A stretch of 23,492 nucleotides of DNA from CAYVTV01 sp964454295 (GCA_964454295.1 CAYVTV010000026.1:1-23492), one strand, 5' to 3'; shown: positions 13,546 to 22,140, numbered from the stretch's first letter. The notes: generated by a model from the letters alone, not told the origin. A program made the numbers and translations.

Positions 13546-15912
13546 TTATTCATCCCGGAAAAAATTAATTGATTCTTTTTTAAATGGTTCATTTTTAATG
13601 AAAAAATTATTGCCCGCTCTTCCATGTTGATATCCTGACCTTATTATTGATAAATCTTCATTAATCAACTCACATTCAGCACTTTCTCCAAATCCGTCTA
13701 TCGGATTAAAGATCAATAATTTCCTTGGAGTGAGACTTGCCGCAAGATCGGGAAGGTCATAATATGGGAGTGCTCCAGGTACAGTATTGCCAATAAAATT
13801 CGGAGAGTAAAAGCGATTCATTACAATGGTACGATAAGAGGAATAAGGTTCTATCAGTACAACCCTGGAAATAATCGGATCAAATGCTGCTGCATGTAAT
13901 AACACAGGACACATTTCCTTCCTGGCAATACCATAAATTTCTATTTTATCATTATCATTTATTAGTATCCTTGCGAGCCTTATCACGTCTCCTGCTCTTA
14001 TTCCTACAATACTTCTTCCAATTAGCATTGATGCATACCATAATTGGTAAGATAGTCCATTATTATCATCATTATTGAAAATTGAGCCACCCTGCCAGCC
14101 GGGACCTGTTTCGCCTGTCCCAATAATATCAGGAGCTAAAACTTTAAAACCTTGCTTGACAAGGCATTCCATTTCACCTCCAACAGATGCTTCTGAGACC
14201 TTCCCGGATGGATGTAAGTAAATTATTGCCTTGTTATTTGGGATTTCAGGTATCATTAATAAATAAGGAACAGGATAATCACCCTCGCCTTTAATAAAAT
14301 ACTTCTCAATTAGATAACCTTCTCTTTGAATGCACCCGGTAAATATTGGTGTAGTAACATCTCCCGGCTCTCTATATCCGGATAATTCTTTTGCATATCT
14401 AATTAAATTTGAATAATAGCTATTTATTTTTTCCCTGGAAGATTTTAACTTAACATTGAGTTTTTCAGCTTCCATCCGATTCAAACTGTATACAGTTTCA
14501 CTGTTAATAAATGAGGTTAATACCTGACCTGTGTATGTAACACAAAGCTCTTCCTCAGTAAGAAATTCAACCTCCTCATCAATAGAATCGCCCGGGTTAT
14601 TGAGATTTTCTTGAAAGAAAGCATAAATAGCTTTCCTGTTTTTTTTTGTGTATTCATGTCCTCCAATATCTTCAACTACATTAAGGTTATTTCGCTTATT
14701 ATATGCATTATAAATATTGGATACTTCTTGCGCAGTTTCTCTTGATCCCTGAATACTAAAAAAATCATTGGTTGTAGTTACTATCAGAACAGGTTTGGGT
14801 GCCCTGACAGATATAAAATCAGCATGATCTATCCCATGTAAGAACATACTTAAAAGATTCTGCTCACCATCTCTGGGGCCAATTGATTGTAATATTCTTG
14901 TGTAATTGGAAATATGATTCCCAGGTGCGGAAGCATATATACGGTCGTCAAATGCGGAAATATATGCTGACTGAAATCCTCCCCCGGATTGCCCAACTAT
15001 CCCAATCCTTTCATTATCAACTTCTTTTCTTGTAAACAAATAATCCACTGCCCTTATTCCATCCCAAATCATATATCGGGTCAAGGAACTCCCTGTTATG
15101 AAAGTTTGCGCAGAAATATAGGCATGTTCTTTTATCACAGAATTATCTAATATTGATTTACCCGTTTTTAAATCGTAATACTGTGATCGTTCTCCCTGCC
15201 CAACCGGGTCAAAAGCAAATACAATGAATCCTTTTTTAACAAGATTAATAATAACATGTTGATATTCCTTAACACGATATGCCTCTTTATAATGACCACT
15301 ACAAAAAATAATTGCCGGTAGTTTTTCATTTATTTTAAGTCCATTAGGGATAAACAATGATGAAGTCACATAAAACTCAGGCTGAGACTCAAAAACAATA
15401 TGTTCAACCCTAAAATCTTCCTTTTCAATAGTCTTTAATATTCGCGCATTTAAAGCAGTTTTTTCAGGAAATGGGCCTACAATATCCAATAATGTCTCTC
15501 TGATTTCCTTCTGCCTTTGCTGCCAATCCTTCAGTGTACTCAATTTATTAATAGTGGTATTGCGTTTATTAAGTAATTCATATGCCTGCATTGTCAAATG
15601 ATCATATAATGCGTTCGGCGCATTTTTATATTGTTGCCAGCTTCGTATTATATCAAGCTCATACTGTGCCTTTATACCTTTATTTAATTGGATAATGAAA
15701 AATGTTAAGCAAAAGATAATTCTGTAGCAATACAGATATTTATTAAATACTTTAATTAAAAATTGTATCCTTGAAAAGGATAAAAAAGGAGAATAATATT
15801 TATCTAACAAATTAAAGACAGTTAACTTATACAAGTAATAATAGCCAAATTTTGATTGTCGGTAAAATGTTTGTGTTAATTGTGATGTTGTAAACAAATG
15901 ATTATAATTCAT
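13546..15912 (-). CDS. Exported tandem alpha/beta-hydrolase (acetyl xylan esterase-like) with degenerate second domain
   Basis: From the ATG at 15912 the protein has 788 residues. The first alpha/beta-hydrolase domain (about 90-440) has a complete triad: S309 in GIVGQSGGGFQSAYI, D383 in TTTNDFFSIQG and H419 in DIGGHEYTKK. It resembles acetyl xylan esterase/dienelactone hydrolase-type enzymes that remove acyl groups from glycans. A second hydrolase fold (about 510-788) lacks the nucleophile: its elbow reads YGIARKEMCP, with Ala and Lys at the usual Ser and second Gly positions, so it is probably non-catalytic. The start is uncertain. The signal-like hydrophobic stretch YCYRIIFCLTFFIIQLNKG (61-79) lies 60 residues in, and no ATG in any minus-strand frame occurs between it and 15912. 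Non-ATG initiation (for example the in-frame CTG near 15733) or a true 60-residue aromatic-rich extension are both possible. The DUF1080 gene lies 71 bases upstream. Confidence 0.85.
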   Translation of the reverse strand: MNYNHLFTTSQLTQTFYRQSKFGYYYLYKLTVFNLLDKYYSPFLSFSRIQFLIKVFNKYLYCYRIIFCLTFFIIQLNKGIKAQYELDIIRSWQQYKNAPNALYDHLTMQAYELLNKRNTTINKLSTLKDWQQRQKEIRETLLDIVGPFPEKTALNARILKTIEKEDFRVEHIVFESQPEFYVTSSLFIPNGLKINEKLPAIIFCSGHYKEAYRVKEYQHVIINLVKKGFIVFAFDPVGQGERSQYYDLKTGKSILDNSVIKEHAYISAQTFITGSSLTRYMIWDGIRAVDYLFTRKEVDNERIGIVGQSGGGFQSAYISAFDDRIYASAPGNHISNYTRILQSIGPRDGEQNLLSMFLHGIDHADFISVRAPKPVLIVTTTNDFFSIQGSRETAQEVSNIYNAYNKRNNLNVVEDIGGHEYTKKNRKAIYAFFQENLNNPGDSIDEEVEFLTEEELCVTYTGQVLTSFINSETVYSLNRMEAEKLNVKLKSSREKINSYYSNLIRYAKELSGYREPGDVTTPIFTGCIQREGYLIEKYFIKGEGDYPVPYLLMIPEIPNNKAIIYLHPSGKVSEASVGGEMECLVKQGFKVLAPDIIGTGETGPGWQGGSIFNNDDNNGLSYQLWYASMLIGRSIVGIRAGDVIRLARILINDNDKIEIYGIARKEMCPVLLHAAAFDPIISRVVLIEPYSSYRTIVMNRFYSPNFIGNTVPGALPYYDLPDLAASLTPRKLLIFNPIDGFGESAECELINEDLSIIRSGYQHGRAGNNFFIKNEPFKKESINFFRDE
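15721..15736. repeat. Perfect small hairpin TCTGTA-GCAA-TACAGA
   Basis: A six-base perfect stem with a four-base loop lies at the codons just before the signal-like segment of the tandem esterase, around the in-frame CTG that could serve as an alternative start. It may be coincidental. Confidence 0.3.
15766..15782. repeat. Perfect small hairpin TATCCTT-GAA-AAGGATA
   Basis: A seven-base perfect stem with a three-base loop. On the minus strand it is followed by CAATTTTT, giving an attenuator-like shape inside the doubtful 5' extension of the tandem esterase. Together with the hairpin at 15721-15736 it raises the possibility that this stretch is leader, not coding sequence. Confidence 0.3.
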
Positions 15913-15935
15913 CACTATAATATTTTGAAATATTA

Positions 15936-15961
15936 ATTAAAAATCTAATCTGATTTTTAAT
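15936..15961. repeat. Perfect inverted repeat between the DUF1080 and esterase genes
   Basis: Arms ATTAAAAATC (15936-15945) and GATTTTTAAT (15952-15961) are perfectly complementary over ten bases with a six-base loop. The repeat lies 23 bases upstream of the esterase ATG at 15912. The arm is the same ATTAAAAATC word that precedes other start codons, here present in both orientations. If the RNA folds, it would sequester that leader. Confidence 0.45.
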
Positions 15962-15983
15962 CGGGAATAATCCGGCAGTTATT

Positions 15984-16577
15984 TTATTTAGCTAAATCCC
16001 TATAATATAATTCCTTCGCTTCAATTCTCATACCTGGATTGTGAACCTGAATAGCAAAATGCCCTGATTTGAATTCATCATCTTCATATTTCATGATCAT
16101 TTCACCATTAATCCAAAATTTAATTTTTTCACCAATTGCCTGAATATTGTAAGTGAACCATTCGTCATCTTTGGTTAGCACTTTTATAGCTTCTCCTGTC
16201 GGTTTTGCTGGTTTCCACAACCATCCTGTTGGAGCTTTATGATTATGACAAATCTGCGCTTCGTAACCAATGGGGTACCTGTCCGGATCATCCTCTGAAG
16301 GAGAAGCCCTGAAATAAAAGCCACTATTTGTTTTATCCCCACTAATTCTAAACATTCCTTTCACCTCAAAATCAGAAACGATCACATCGGTATAAATATG
16401 TCCCAATCCTCCTTCTCCAACCAACATACTATCCTGAACATACCAATCTGCAGCACCTCTGGCAAACCACCCGGTTAAATCCTTTCCATTAAACAGGGAA
16501 ATCCATTCGGATTGTGCATATACTGGGTTTGTAATGCAAAATATAACCGTAATAATTACTAAAAGTATATTTTTCAT
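15984..16577 (-). CDS. DUF1080 (3-keto-disaccharide hydrolase/lyase domain) exported protein
   Basis: This 197-residue single-domain protein has a signal peptide (cleavage likely at VYA-QSE, about residue 21). DUF1080 hallmarks are visible: SLFNGKDLTGW (27-37), SGFYFRASP, GYEAQICHN and the closing GHFAIQVHNPGMRIEAKEL. Proteins of this family are known to cleave 3-keto-glycosides after a Gfo/Idh/MocA enzyme has oxidised C3 of the sugar. The gene immediately follows a Tat-type Gfo/Idh/MocA gene (33 bases), exactly that pairing, and both should act outside the cytoplasm. The length fits one domain with no fusion. Family confidence is high; the actual glycoside is unknown. Confidence 0.92.
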   Translation of the reverse strand: MKNILLVIITVIFCITNPVYAQSEWISLFNGKDLTGWFARGAADWYVQDSMLVGEGGLGHIYTDVIVSDFEVKGMFRISGDKTNSGFYFRASPSEDDPDRYPIGYEAQICHNHKAPTGWLWKPAKPTGEAIKVLTKDDEWFTYNIQAIGEKIKFWINGEMIMKYEDDEFKSGHFAIQVHNPGMRIEAKELYYRDLAK

Positions 16578-16610
16578 ATTTCATATTTTAATTCAATTTA
16601 TAACTATTTA

Positions 16611-18089
16611 TCAAGGCATGTCAGGTAGAGACCATCCTTCGCGATAGGTATGTTTAATTAAATTCTGAGCAAATGCCCTTGCATTGATTGTTTCGCTCCA
16701 AACCTTATTAAACCTGGGATGCCCTTCAATTATCTGCATCCCATCATCTATACAGAATTTAAATTCTTCGTTGTTGCGAATATTTGTGAACTCCATATTT
16801 AACCCATCCCAGTGCAGTTCTTTATTTAAATCCTGCAAACGGACAGCAAGTACTCCCATAACAACCATTTCGTTAAATGGACCTGCTTCCTTGAAGGGCG
16901 ATGCCGTTTCAGTGCGGTTCTCAGGATTTTCTTTACATGCCCTGATCCAGGCTTGTTCGTGGTTGGCAGTAATTCGGGGAATAGATTTGGCAACATTGGG
17001 AACCCGTCCTGACAACAACCATGGATTTCTACCATAACAACCACAAATAAGTTTATCTTCTGTTCCATGGAAGATTACACCTCCACCGTCAACATTCATA
17101 TTTCGTCCTTCCGGCCAATTAGATGGTTTCATAGGTTTCATGCCCCCATCCATCCATGTGACCTGAACTTCCGGGAAGTTAATTTTAATCCCTTTTTCTT
17201 TCGGACGGGCAGGGAATATTAATTGAACTATTTCACTTTCTGGTGGTGAATCTGTCATAAGCAATGTTGACACCCCTTGTACCCTTGTGGGATAACCCAA
17301 TTTTAGTCCCATAAATACCGGATGAAGTATATGACATGCCATATCGCCAAGGGCGCCAGTACCAAAATCCCACCATCCCCGAAAACTCCATGGTGTGTAC
17401 ATACGATGGTATGGACGATATTTTGCCGGTCCAATAAATAGATCCCAATTCATTGTCTCAGGCGGGGACATTCCTGTTTTAGGAGCAGATAAACCCTGCG
17501 GCCATAGAGGACGGTCTGTAAAGGCTTCAACTTTAGTCACATCGCCAATTTCATTATTCCATAACCACTCCTGTATCAAACGAACGCCCTCTTCCGATGC
17601 CCCCTGGTTTCCCATTGAAGTTGCAACATTATATTTCTCTGCAAGTTTTGTTAATAGTCTGGACTCGTAAACTGAATGAGTAAGTGGTTTTTGTACATAA
17701 ACATGTTTGTTAAGTGTCATAGCATGGGCTGCCACAATTGAATGTGTATGATCTGCCGTAGCAATTACAACACCATCAATTGATTTACCCATTTCATCGT
17801 ACATTCTTCTCCAGTCCCAATATTTCCTGGCATTTGGAAAATAATCGAAGCAAGGCTTGCTGTAGTCCCAATCAATATCACACAATGCAATGATATTTTC
17901 ACTTTCCATTGCTTTTAAGTTCGCTAAACCCTTTCCACCAACTCCAACACCTGCAATATTTAACTTGTCACTTGGAACTTTATGTCCCAATCCAGACACC
18001 ACATGACTTGGCACAATGGTTAAACCCACTGCTGTAACTGACGTCGAACCGATAAAATCCCTTCGGTTAATTTTTTTATGTTCATTCAT
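16611..18089 (-). CDS. Gfo/Idh/MocA family oxidoreductase with Tat signal, copy 2
   Basis: This is a 492-residue protein from the ATG at 18089 (MNEHKKINRRDFIGSTSVTA). The frame extends 11 codons to a TTG at 18122, but the twin-arginine signal is normally within the first residues, so the ATG is preferred. RRDFIG (9-14) marks Tat export. The Rossmann loop GVGVGGKG is at 47-54. The family EKP motif is QKP here (VYVQKPLTHS, 133-135), keeping the catalytic Lys; this variant is usual for its subfamily. The C-terminal domain includes FRGWWDFGTGALGDMACH, whose His could contact substrate. It lies 45 bases after the propeller gene and 33 bases before DUF1080, which suggests sugar C3 oxidation that prepares a glycoside for DUF1080 cleavage. 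Confidence 0.93.
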   Translation of the reverse strand: MNEHKKINRRDFIGSTSVTAVGLTIVPSHVVSGLGHKVPSDKLNIAGVGVGGKGLANLKAMESENIIALCDIDWDYSKPCFDYFPNARKYWDWRRMYDEMGKSIDGVVIATADHTHSIVAAHAMTLNKHVYVQKPLTHSVYESRLLTKLAEKYNVATSMGNQGASEEGVRLIQEWLWNNEIGDVTKVEAFTDRPLWPQGLSAPKTGMSPPETMNWDLFIGPAKYRPYHRMYTPWSFRGWWDFGTGALGDMACHILHPVFMGLKLGYPTRVQGVSTLLMTDSPPESEIVQLIFPARPKEKGIKINFPEVQVTWMDGGMKPMKPSNWPEGRNMNVDGGGVIFHGTEDKLICGCYGRNPWLLSGRVPNVAKSIPRITANHEQAWIRACKENPENRTETASPFKEAGPFNEMVVMGVLAVRLQDLNKELHWDGLNMEFTNIRNNEEFKFCIDDGMQIIEGHPRFNKVWSETINARAFAQNLIKHTYREGWSLPDMP

Positions 18090-18134
18090 TTTATTATAGT
18101 TTTTATAGAGTACAATTTTCAATTCTTTTTAATT

Positions 18135-19406
18135 TCAGTTATTAAATAAATCAATACCGTCAAACTTAATAATATAAACCTGTCGGCTACCTGTATGGGT
18201 GGAGTTGAACCCTATCATGTTTCCTTTTGGACTCCATCGACAATGGAGATCACAACGCCAAAATCCCGTATATTCCTCAGGTTGCACAAACCTTCCAAGC
18301 GAAAGAACTGCTTCAGTTTTCATATCCATTAAATAAAGTTTTTGTTCTCTTAAACCCCCGCCGGAATATGTATCAGTAATCATCCATTTCCCATTTGGGG
18401 AAAAAGTACCATGGCCATCATAATCAAGCAATCCTTTACCAAGTCTTTTGTAATTTTGTTCACCAATAGTAAATAATACGTGGGCATATTGTTTCCCCTG
18501 GTAGTTGGCTGTTACCATAAGTTCATCATCATTAAGCCAATCGAAATGCGATCCTTCCCAATTATCAGGAAAGCATCGTTGCAGGTCAGTACCATCCCGG
18601 TTAACTGTAAAAGATGTGGTTTTACGACCATATACCGGTACTTTATCATCTATTTGCCGCGACAACCAGAATATTTTCGATCCCTTTCTACTGAAAAGCG
18701 TATGATTAAACCATGCGATATCACCATTACTTACAGGAGGTACTAACTCGCTGATTTGTTGTAAAGAAACTAATAGTTTTGTTTGGCCTGTTTCAATATC
18801 CATCAGGAACAAACCATCATCTTCAGGGAAAGGATCTTCCTGTCGGGGATCCTGTCCATCACCGCCATATCCGTAATCAGGCCTGGTGAGCCGAAGCCTC
18901 GCAAAATTAATACTTACAGCTTCTTTACCATCAGGTGACACGGAGCTAACCGGATGTGTAAGAGTTTTTATTTCTTCTTTTGTATGCACATTCATAATAA
19001 CAGAAATGAATTTCCCATCTCTATAATCATTGTAAATAATAAGTGAATCAGGAGAGGTCCCTAACCAATGTGCCATGCATCCCTGTTGAAAATTCCATGC
19101 CCTGGTTTGTGTAAGAGGAATAAATTTATTGTTTGAATCCAGGTCAACGAGGCCCAAAGTTGCAGGATCATTCTCATCAGGAAGCCTATGCTTAATATCT
19201 GTTTCTAAAATAATCACATATTTCTGGTTATTACTCCAGGAGTTAATCCCGTAATAACTGGCAAACAAGTGTTCTTTTCCATTTTGAGTAATTTGTACCG
19301 GGTTTCCTGCCCGGGGAAAAACAACCATTATTCCTGATTGTTGACAGTTGCATAACCATAGTATTACTATAATTAATCCCATCAGCAGAAAAATTTTTGT
19401 TTTCAT
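18135..19406 (-). CDS. TolB/oligogalacturonate lyase (PL22)-like beta-propeller, probable lipoprotein
   Basis: This 423-residue protein has an N-terminal hydrophobic segment ending in a Cys (LWLCNC, about 19-21), so it is a probable lipoprotein. The rest reads as repeated WD40/PD40-type blades, with SPDGK-like turns at about 157, 336 and 392. Four histidines fall at equivalent blade-entry positions: H235 (WFNHTLFSRKG), H287 (GSHFDWLNDDE), H332 (DGHGTFSPNGKW) and H388 (CDLHCRWSPKGN). In PL22 oligogalacturonate lyases similarly placed histidines bind the catalytic metal, so an enzymatic lyase role is possible and a plain TolB-type scaffold is less likely. RPDYGYGGDGQDP is a conserved-looking insertion. 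It lies between the sulfatase (90 bases upstream) and Gfo/Idh (45 bases downstream). No tol genes are nearby, so it is not TolB itself. The fold is confident; the activity is inference. Confidence 0.8.
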   Translation of the reverse strand: MKTKIFLLMGLIIVILWLCNCQQSGIMVVFPRAGNPVQITQNGKEHLFASYYGINSWSNNQKYVIILETDIKHRLPDENDPATLGLVDLDSNNKFIPLTQTRAWNFQQGCMAHWLGTSPDSLIIYNDYRDGKFISVIMNVHTKEEIKTLTHPVSSVSPDGKEAVSINFARLRLTRPDYGYGGDGQDPRQEDPFPEDDGLFLMDIETGQTKLLVSLQQISELVPPVSNGDIAWFNHTLFSRKGSKIFWLSRQIDDKVPVYGRKTTSFTVNRDGTDLQRCFPDNWEGSHFDWLNDDELMVTANYQGKQYAHVLFTIGEQNYKRLGKGLLDYDGHGTFSPNGKWMITDTYSGGGLREQKLYLMDMKTEAVLSLGRFVQPEEYTGFWRCDLHCRWSPKGNMIGFNSTHTGSRQVYIIKFDGIDLFNN

Positions 19407-19496
19407 GATTTAATAATTTATTTAAATAATAATCACTTTACTAGAATTAACTATTAGAATTCCGTGTATGACAAGAAATAATTGGGAAGCGTTCTA

Positions 19497-21119
19497 TTAC
19501 TTAATTACATTTATACTTTTATTTGAATTATATAAAGACAAGTCCCTTACTTTAGGTAAATTGTTAACCATTCCTGCATTGGTTCGTTTGAGCTCTTCCA
19601 GCAGTTGTTCACGAAAGGAAATTAAAATATCCCAATAATCCGGGTTAAAAGCAAGGTTAACCAATTCATCAGGATCAGCTTCAAGATCATATAATTCTTC
19701 TATCTCGTCATCTACCAAGGTCCTTATGTATTTATATTTACCCTTACGCAAAAATATCCACCATGGAACCCCCATCGAGCCAGGACGATCATCACGTTCC
19801 GTATCCTTTCCATAGTACCACTTTGTGTTTTCCATTAAAACGGGATATTCCCATTCTGAATCGGGATTTTTCAGTAGAGGGGTAATATCATGACCATGCA
19901 TTTCCCATGGCAGAAGTATGTCAGCCATAGAGAAGAAGGTTGGAATAATGTCCTGACCTCCAACCGGATGCTTACAAATTTTGTTTATAGCCACCTTTCC
20001 AGGGAATCGAAAAATAAGAGGTGCTCGAAGGTTTGCATCATAAGGAGCATATTTCCATGCGAAGCCATGCTGTCCCCATGCGAAACCTTGATCAGATGCA
20101 AAGACAATCAATGTGTTATCAAGTTGTCCTGTTTCTTTCAGCGTTTTGATGATCTTTCCAACACCTTCATCCAAAGCTAACACAGACCTATTATATTTCT
20201 TTACAGCCTCATCCAAACTAACCAACTTCCCTTCATTTCCCCTTCCACCTTCCAGTGATGGGTATAAAACCGCATCATAGGAAACTGGGTTTCCTTCATT
20301 GTCTTTCTCCCAAACTCCATAATTTTTCATGTAAGTTGGTTTAGTAGAACGTGGTGGGAAAATGTCCTTTGGAACCGTAACAGAAGGAACATTTTTATAG
20401 TTAGCCAGATGCCTTTCTGCTGGAGTATATGGCTCATGTACAGCATCATAACACATCCAAAGATACCATGGTTTACTTTGGTCCTTAGCACGATCTTGAA
20501 GAAAAGTTACTGCCCATTCTGTGTAGTTATCTGTTGAATACCCTCCAACAGCTTCAGGAGTACCTCCATTGAAACTGATCTTCTGATCAGTAAAGTATCC
20601 ACCATATATTTCGCGTTGTGTATGATCCCAAACAGCAGAATAGTCCCAGACACGACCATGACCATGATCGTCTCCTGTGTGCCATTTCCCGATCATTCCT
20701 GTATAATATCCATTCATGCGGAATACTTCAGGCCAAAATGGACACTCATCAGGATTATAAGTACAACCGGGATAATTACCTACCATCCGCATACTCTGTA
20801 TCCCATGCTGAAGCTTCCCGGTTAAAGCTGTAGCACGTGAAGGCATACACCAGCTACCAATATAAGCATCAGTGAACCTTACGCCTTCTTTGGCAAGCTG
20901 ATCTATGTTGGGTGTACTAACCCAACCAAGCGATTCAGGATAACAGCTCACACTTCGAATACTTTGATCATCTGTAAAAATATATAGGATGTTAGGCTTT
21001 GCTTTCTTAGGTGATTTGCACGTAATGAATAATACTGTGATCATCATCAGATTAACTGTTCTTAAAATCATAGTTCTGGTTAAAACCCGACTCACTAATA
21101 TTTTTATAATATCTATCAT
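19497..21119 (-). CDS. Type I (S1) formylglycine sulfatase, probable lipoprotein
   Basis: This 540-residue protein carries the sulfatase signature C91-M-P-S-R95 (WCMPSRATALTGK), whose Cys must be converted to formylglycine by a maturase; no maturase gene is in the window. Calcium-site residues are visible in YIFTDDQ (about 46-52) and FASDQGFAWGQHGF. TGMIGKWHTGDDHGHG holds the conserved Lys and His. The N-terminus contains the lipobox-like LFITC (Cys34). A start at the second ATG (21071) would give a shorter, more standard lipoprotein signal, but the ATG at 21119 has the better A-rich leader and is retained. It should desulfate a glycan or glycoside in the periplasm or at the surface. It is 71 bases downstream of an exported nitrilase-family gene. 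S1 subfamily and substrate cannot be assigned by eye. Confidence 0.94.
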   Translation of the reverse strand: MIDIIKILVSRVLTRTMILRTVNLMMITVLFITCKSPKKAKPNILYIFTDDQSIRSVSCYPESLGWVSTPNIDQLAKEGVRFTDAYIGSWCMPSRATALTGKLQHGIQSMRMVGNYPGCTYNPDECPFWPEVFRMNGYYTGMIGKWHTGDDHGHGRVWDYSAVWDHTQREIYGGYFTDQKISFNGGTPEAVGGYSTDNYTEWAVTFLQDRAKDQSKPWYLWMCYDAVHEPYTPAERHLANYKNVPSVTVPKDIFPPRSTKPTYMKNYGVWEKDNEGNPVSYDAVLYPSLEGGRGNEGKLVSLDEAVKKYNRSVLALDEGVGKIIKTLKETGQLDNTLIVFASDQGFAWGQHGFAWKYAPYDANLRAPLIFRFPGKVAINKICKHPVGGQDIIPTFFSMADILLPWEMHGHDITPLLKNPDSEWEYPVLMENTKWYYGKDTERDDRPGSMGVPWWIFLRKGKYKYIRTLVDDEIEELYDLEADPDELVNLAFNPDYWDILISFREQLLEELKRTNAGMVNNLPKVRDLSLYNSNKSINVIK

Positions 21120-21190
21120 AAATATTAAATTTTAATTCTTTGAAACGAGAATATCCCGGAATTTTTAAATACTTATCGTTGATCTCAAAA

Positions 21191-22126
21191 TTACCGAAGT
21201 TCAATTAGTTCTTTATATGTTTCAGGTCTTCTTCGTCTTTTAAAGCGGGGTTCGACATCTTTAGGGGTTGTGTTTACCTCATAATATATAACTTCACCAG
21301 CATTGCCAATAGCTTTGATATTTCCATCCTCATCAATCAGTAGACTTTGAAAAGGATTACAAAATATCACCGGTAATTCATTCTCATAAGCTCTTGTTCT
21401 CATAAGTGCCGTATTCCATCCGTTATCGTCAGAATAACCTCCATAAGACGGAACAATCAGGATTTGCGCCCCTTTTAATGCCATTATCCTTGCCGGTTCA
21501 GGTAATTGCCGATCGTAGCAAATAACTATCCCAACCTTTCCAAATGGAGTATCAAAGACAGGATACTCATCCCCAGGAATGTAATCTTCAGGATTTACAT
21601 CATAACCTTGATAAAAATGTGTTTTGCGATATTTTCCAATGATATCTCCATCCGGATCAATTAAAATTGCTGTATTATAAAGCTTTGTATCGCTTGATTC
21701 AAGAAATCCCAGCACAAGAAAAATTTTTAATTCTTTGGCAAGATTACATGCTTTTTGAATATAAGGGCCATTTATCGGTTCAGCAACTGTTTTAAATCTC
21801 TCGATTAATTCTGTTTTTTCATCAATGTCTTTACTATCGCTTACATCCATAATCACATAGCCTTCCAATATTCCTTCCGGTGTAACAACCACATTTGCCC
21901 CCCCTTCAATGGCTGCTTTTCGCACCATTGTATTAATACGGTTCCAATTTATTTCTTTTTCCCACTTTGAAGGCAATATAGAAGCGCTTGCAATCCTGAC
22001 GGATGTAATTGTTTGTTTTTTAGACTTATATTTATCAGGATTATAATCTTGGCCTGATACAAAACTTTGTTTTGATAAAAAAACTAAAACAGATATTATT
22101 AAAATACTAATTTTTAATTTATTCAT
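21191..22126 (-). CDS. Exported carbon-nitrogen hydrolase (nitrilase superfamily), copy 3
   Basis: This 311-residue protein has a signal peptide (about 1-25, ending FVSG-QD). The full triad is present: E84 in VVTPEGILEGY, K168 in GKYRKTHFYQGY and C203 in VGIVICYDRQLPEPARIM. PFGKVGIVICYDRQLPEPAR and NELPVIFCNP are close to the aliphatic amidase / N-carbamoylase-like branch. It belongs to a different branch from the copies at 3630-4652 and 11552-13372, as the sequence after the nucleophile shows. The C-terminus is unusually basic (PRFKRRRRPETYKE). It lies 58 bases after a PAL-like lyase gene and 71 bases before the sulfatase. A PAL-type reaction yields a primary amide, which an amidase of this kind could hydrolyse; that link is inference. 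Confidence 0.92.
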   Translation of the reverse strand: MNKLKISILIISVLVFLSKQSFVSGQDYNPDKYKSKKQTITSVRIASASILPSKWEKEINWNRINTMVRKAAIEGGANVVVTPEGILEGYVIMDVSDSKDIDEKTELIERFKTVAEPINGPYIQKACNLAKELKIFLVLGFLESSDTKLYNTAILIDPDGDIIGKYRKTHFYQGYDVNPEDYIPGDEYPVFDTPFGKVGIVICYDRQLPEPARIMALKGAQILIVPSYGGYSDDNGWNTALMRTRAYENELPVIFCNPFQSLLIDEDGNIKAIGNAGEVIYYEVNTTPKDVEPRFKRRRRPETYKELIELR

Positions 22127-22140
22127 AATAATTTAATTCA

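Noticed and set aside
18090..18122. N-terminal extension of the second Gfo/Idh protein to a TTG codon
   Set aside because: Tat signals normally start a few residues before the twin arginine; the ATG at 18089 fits this.
366..20833. Numerous plus-strand and alternate-frame open frames of 60-125 codons
   Set aside because: All but one lie wholly or almost wholly opposite or inside well-supported minus-strand genes. They have low-complexity or arginine/cysteine/histidine-rich translations and show no recognisable domains, so they are shadows.
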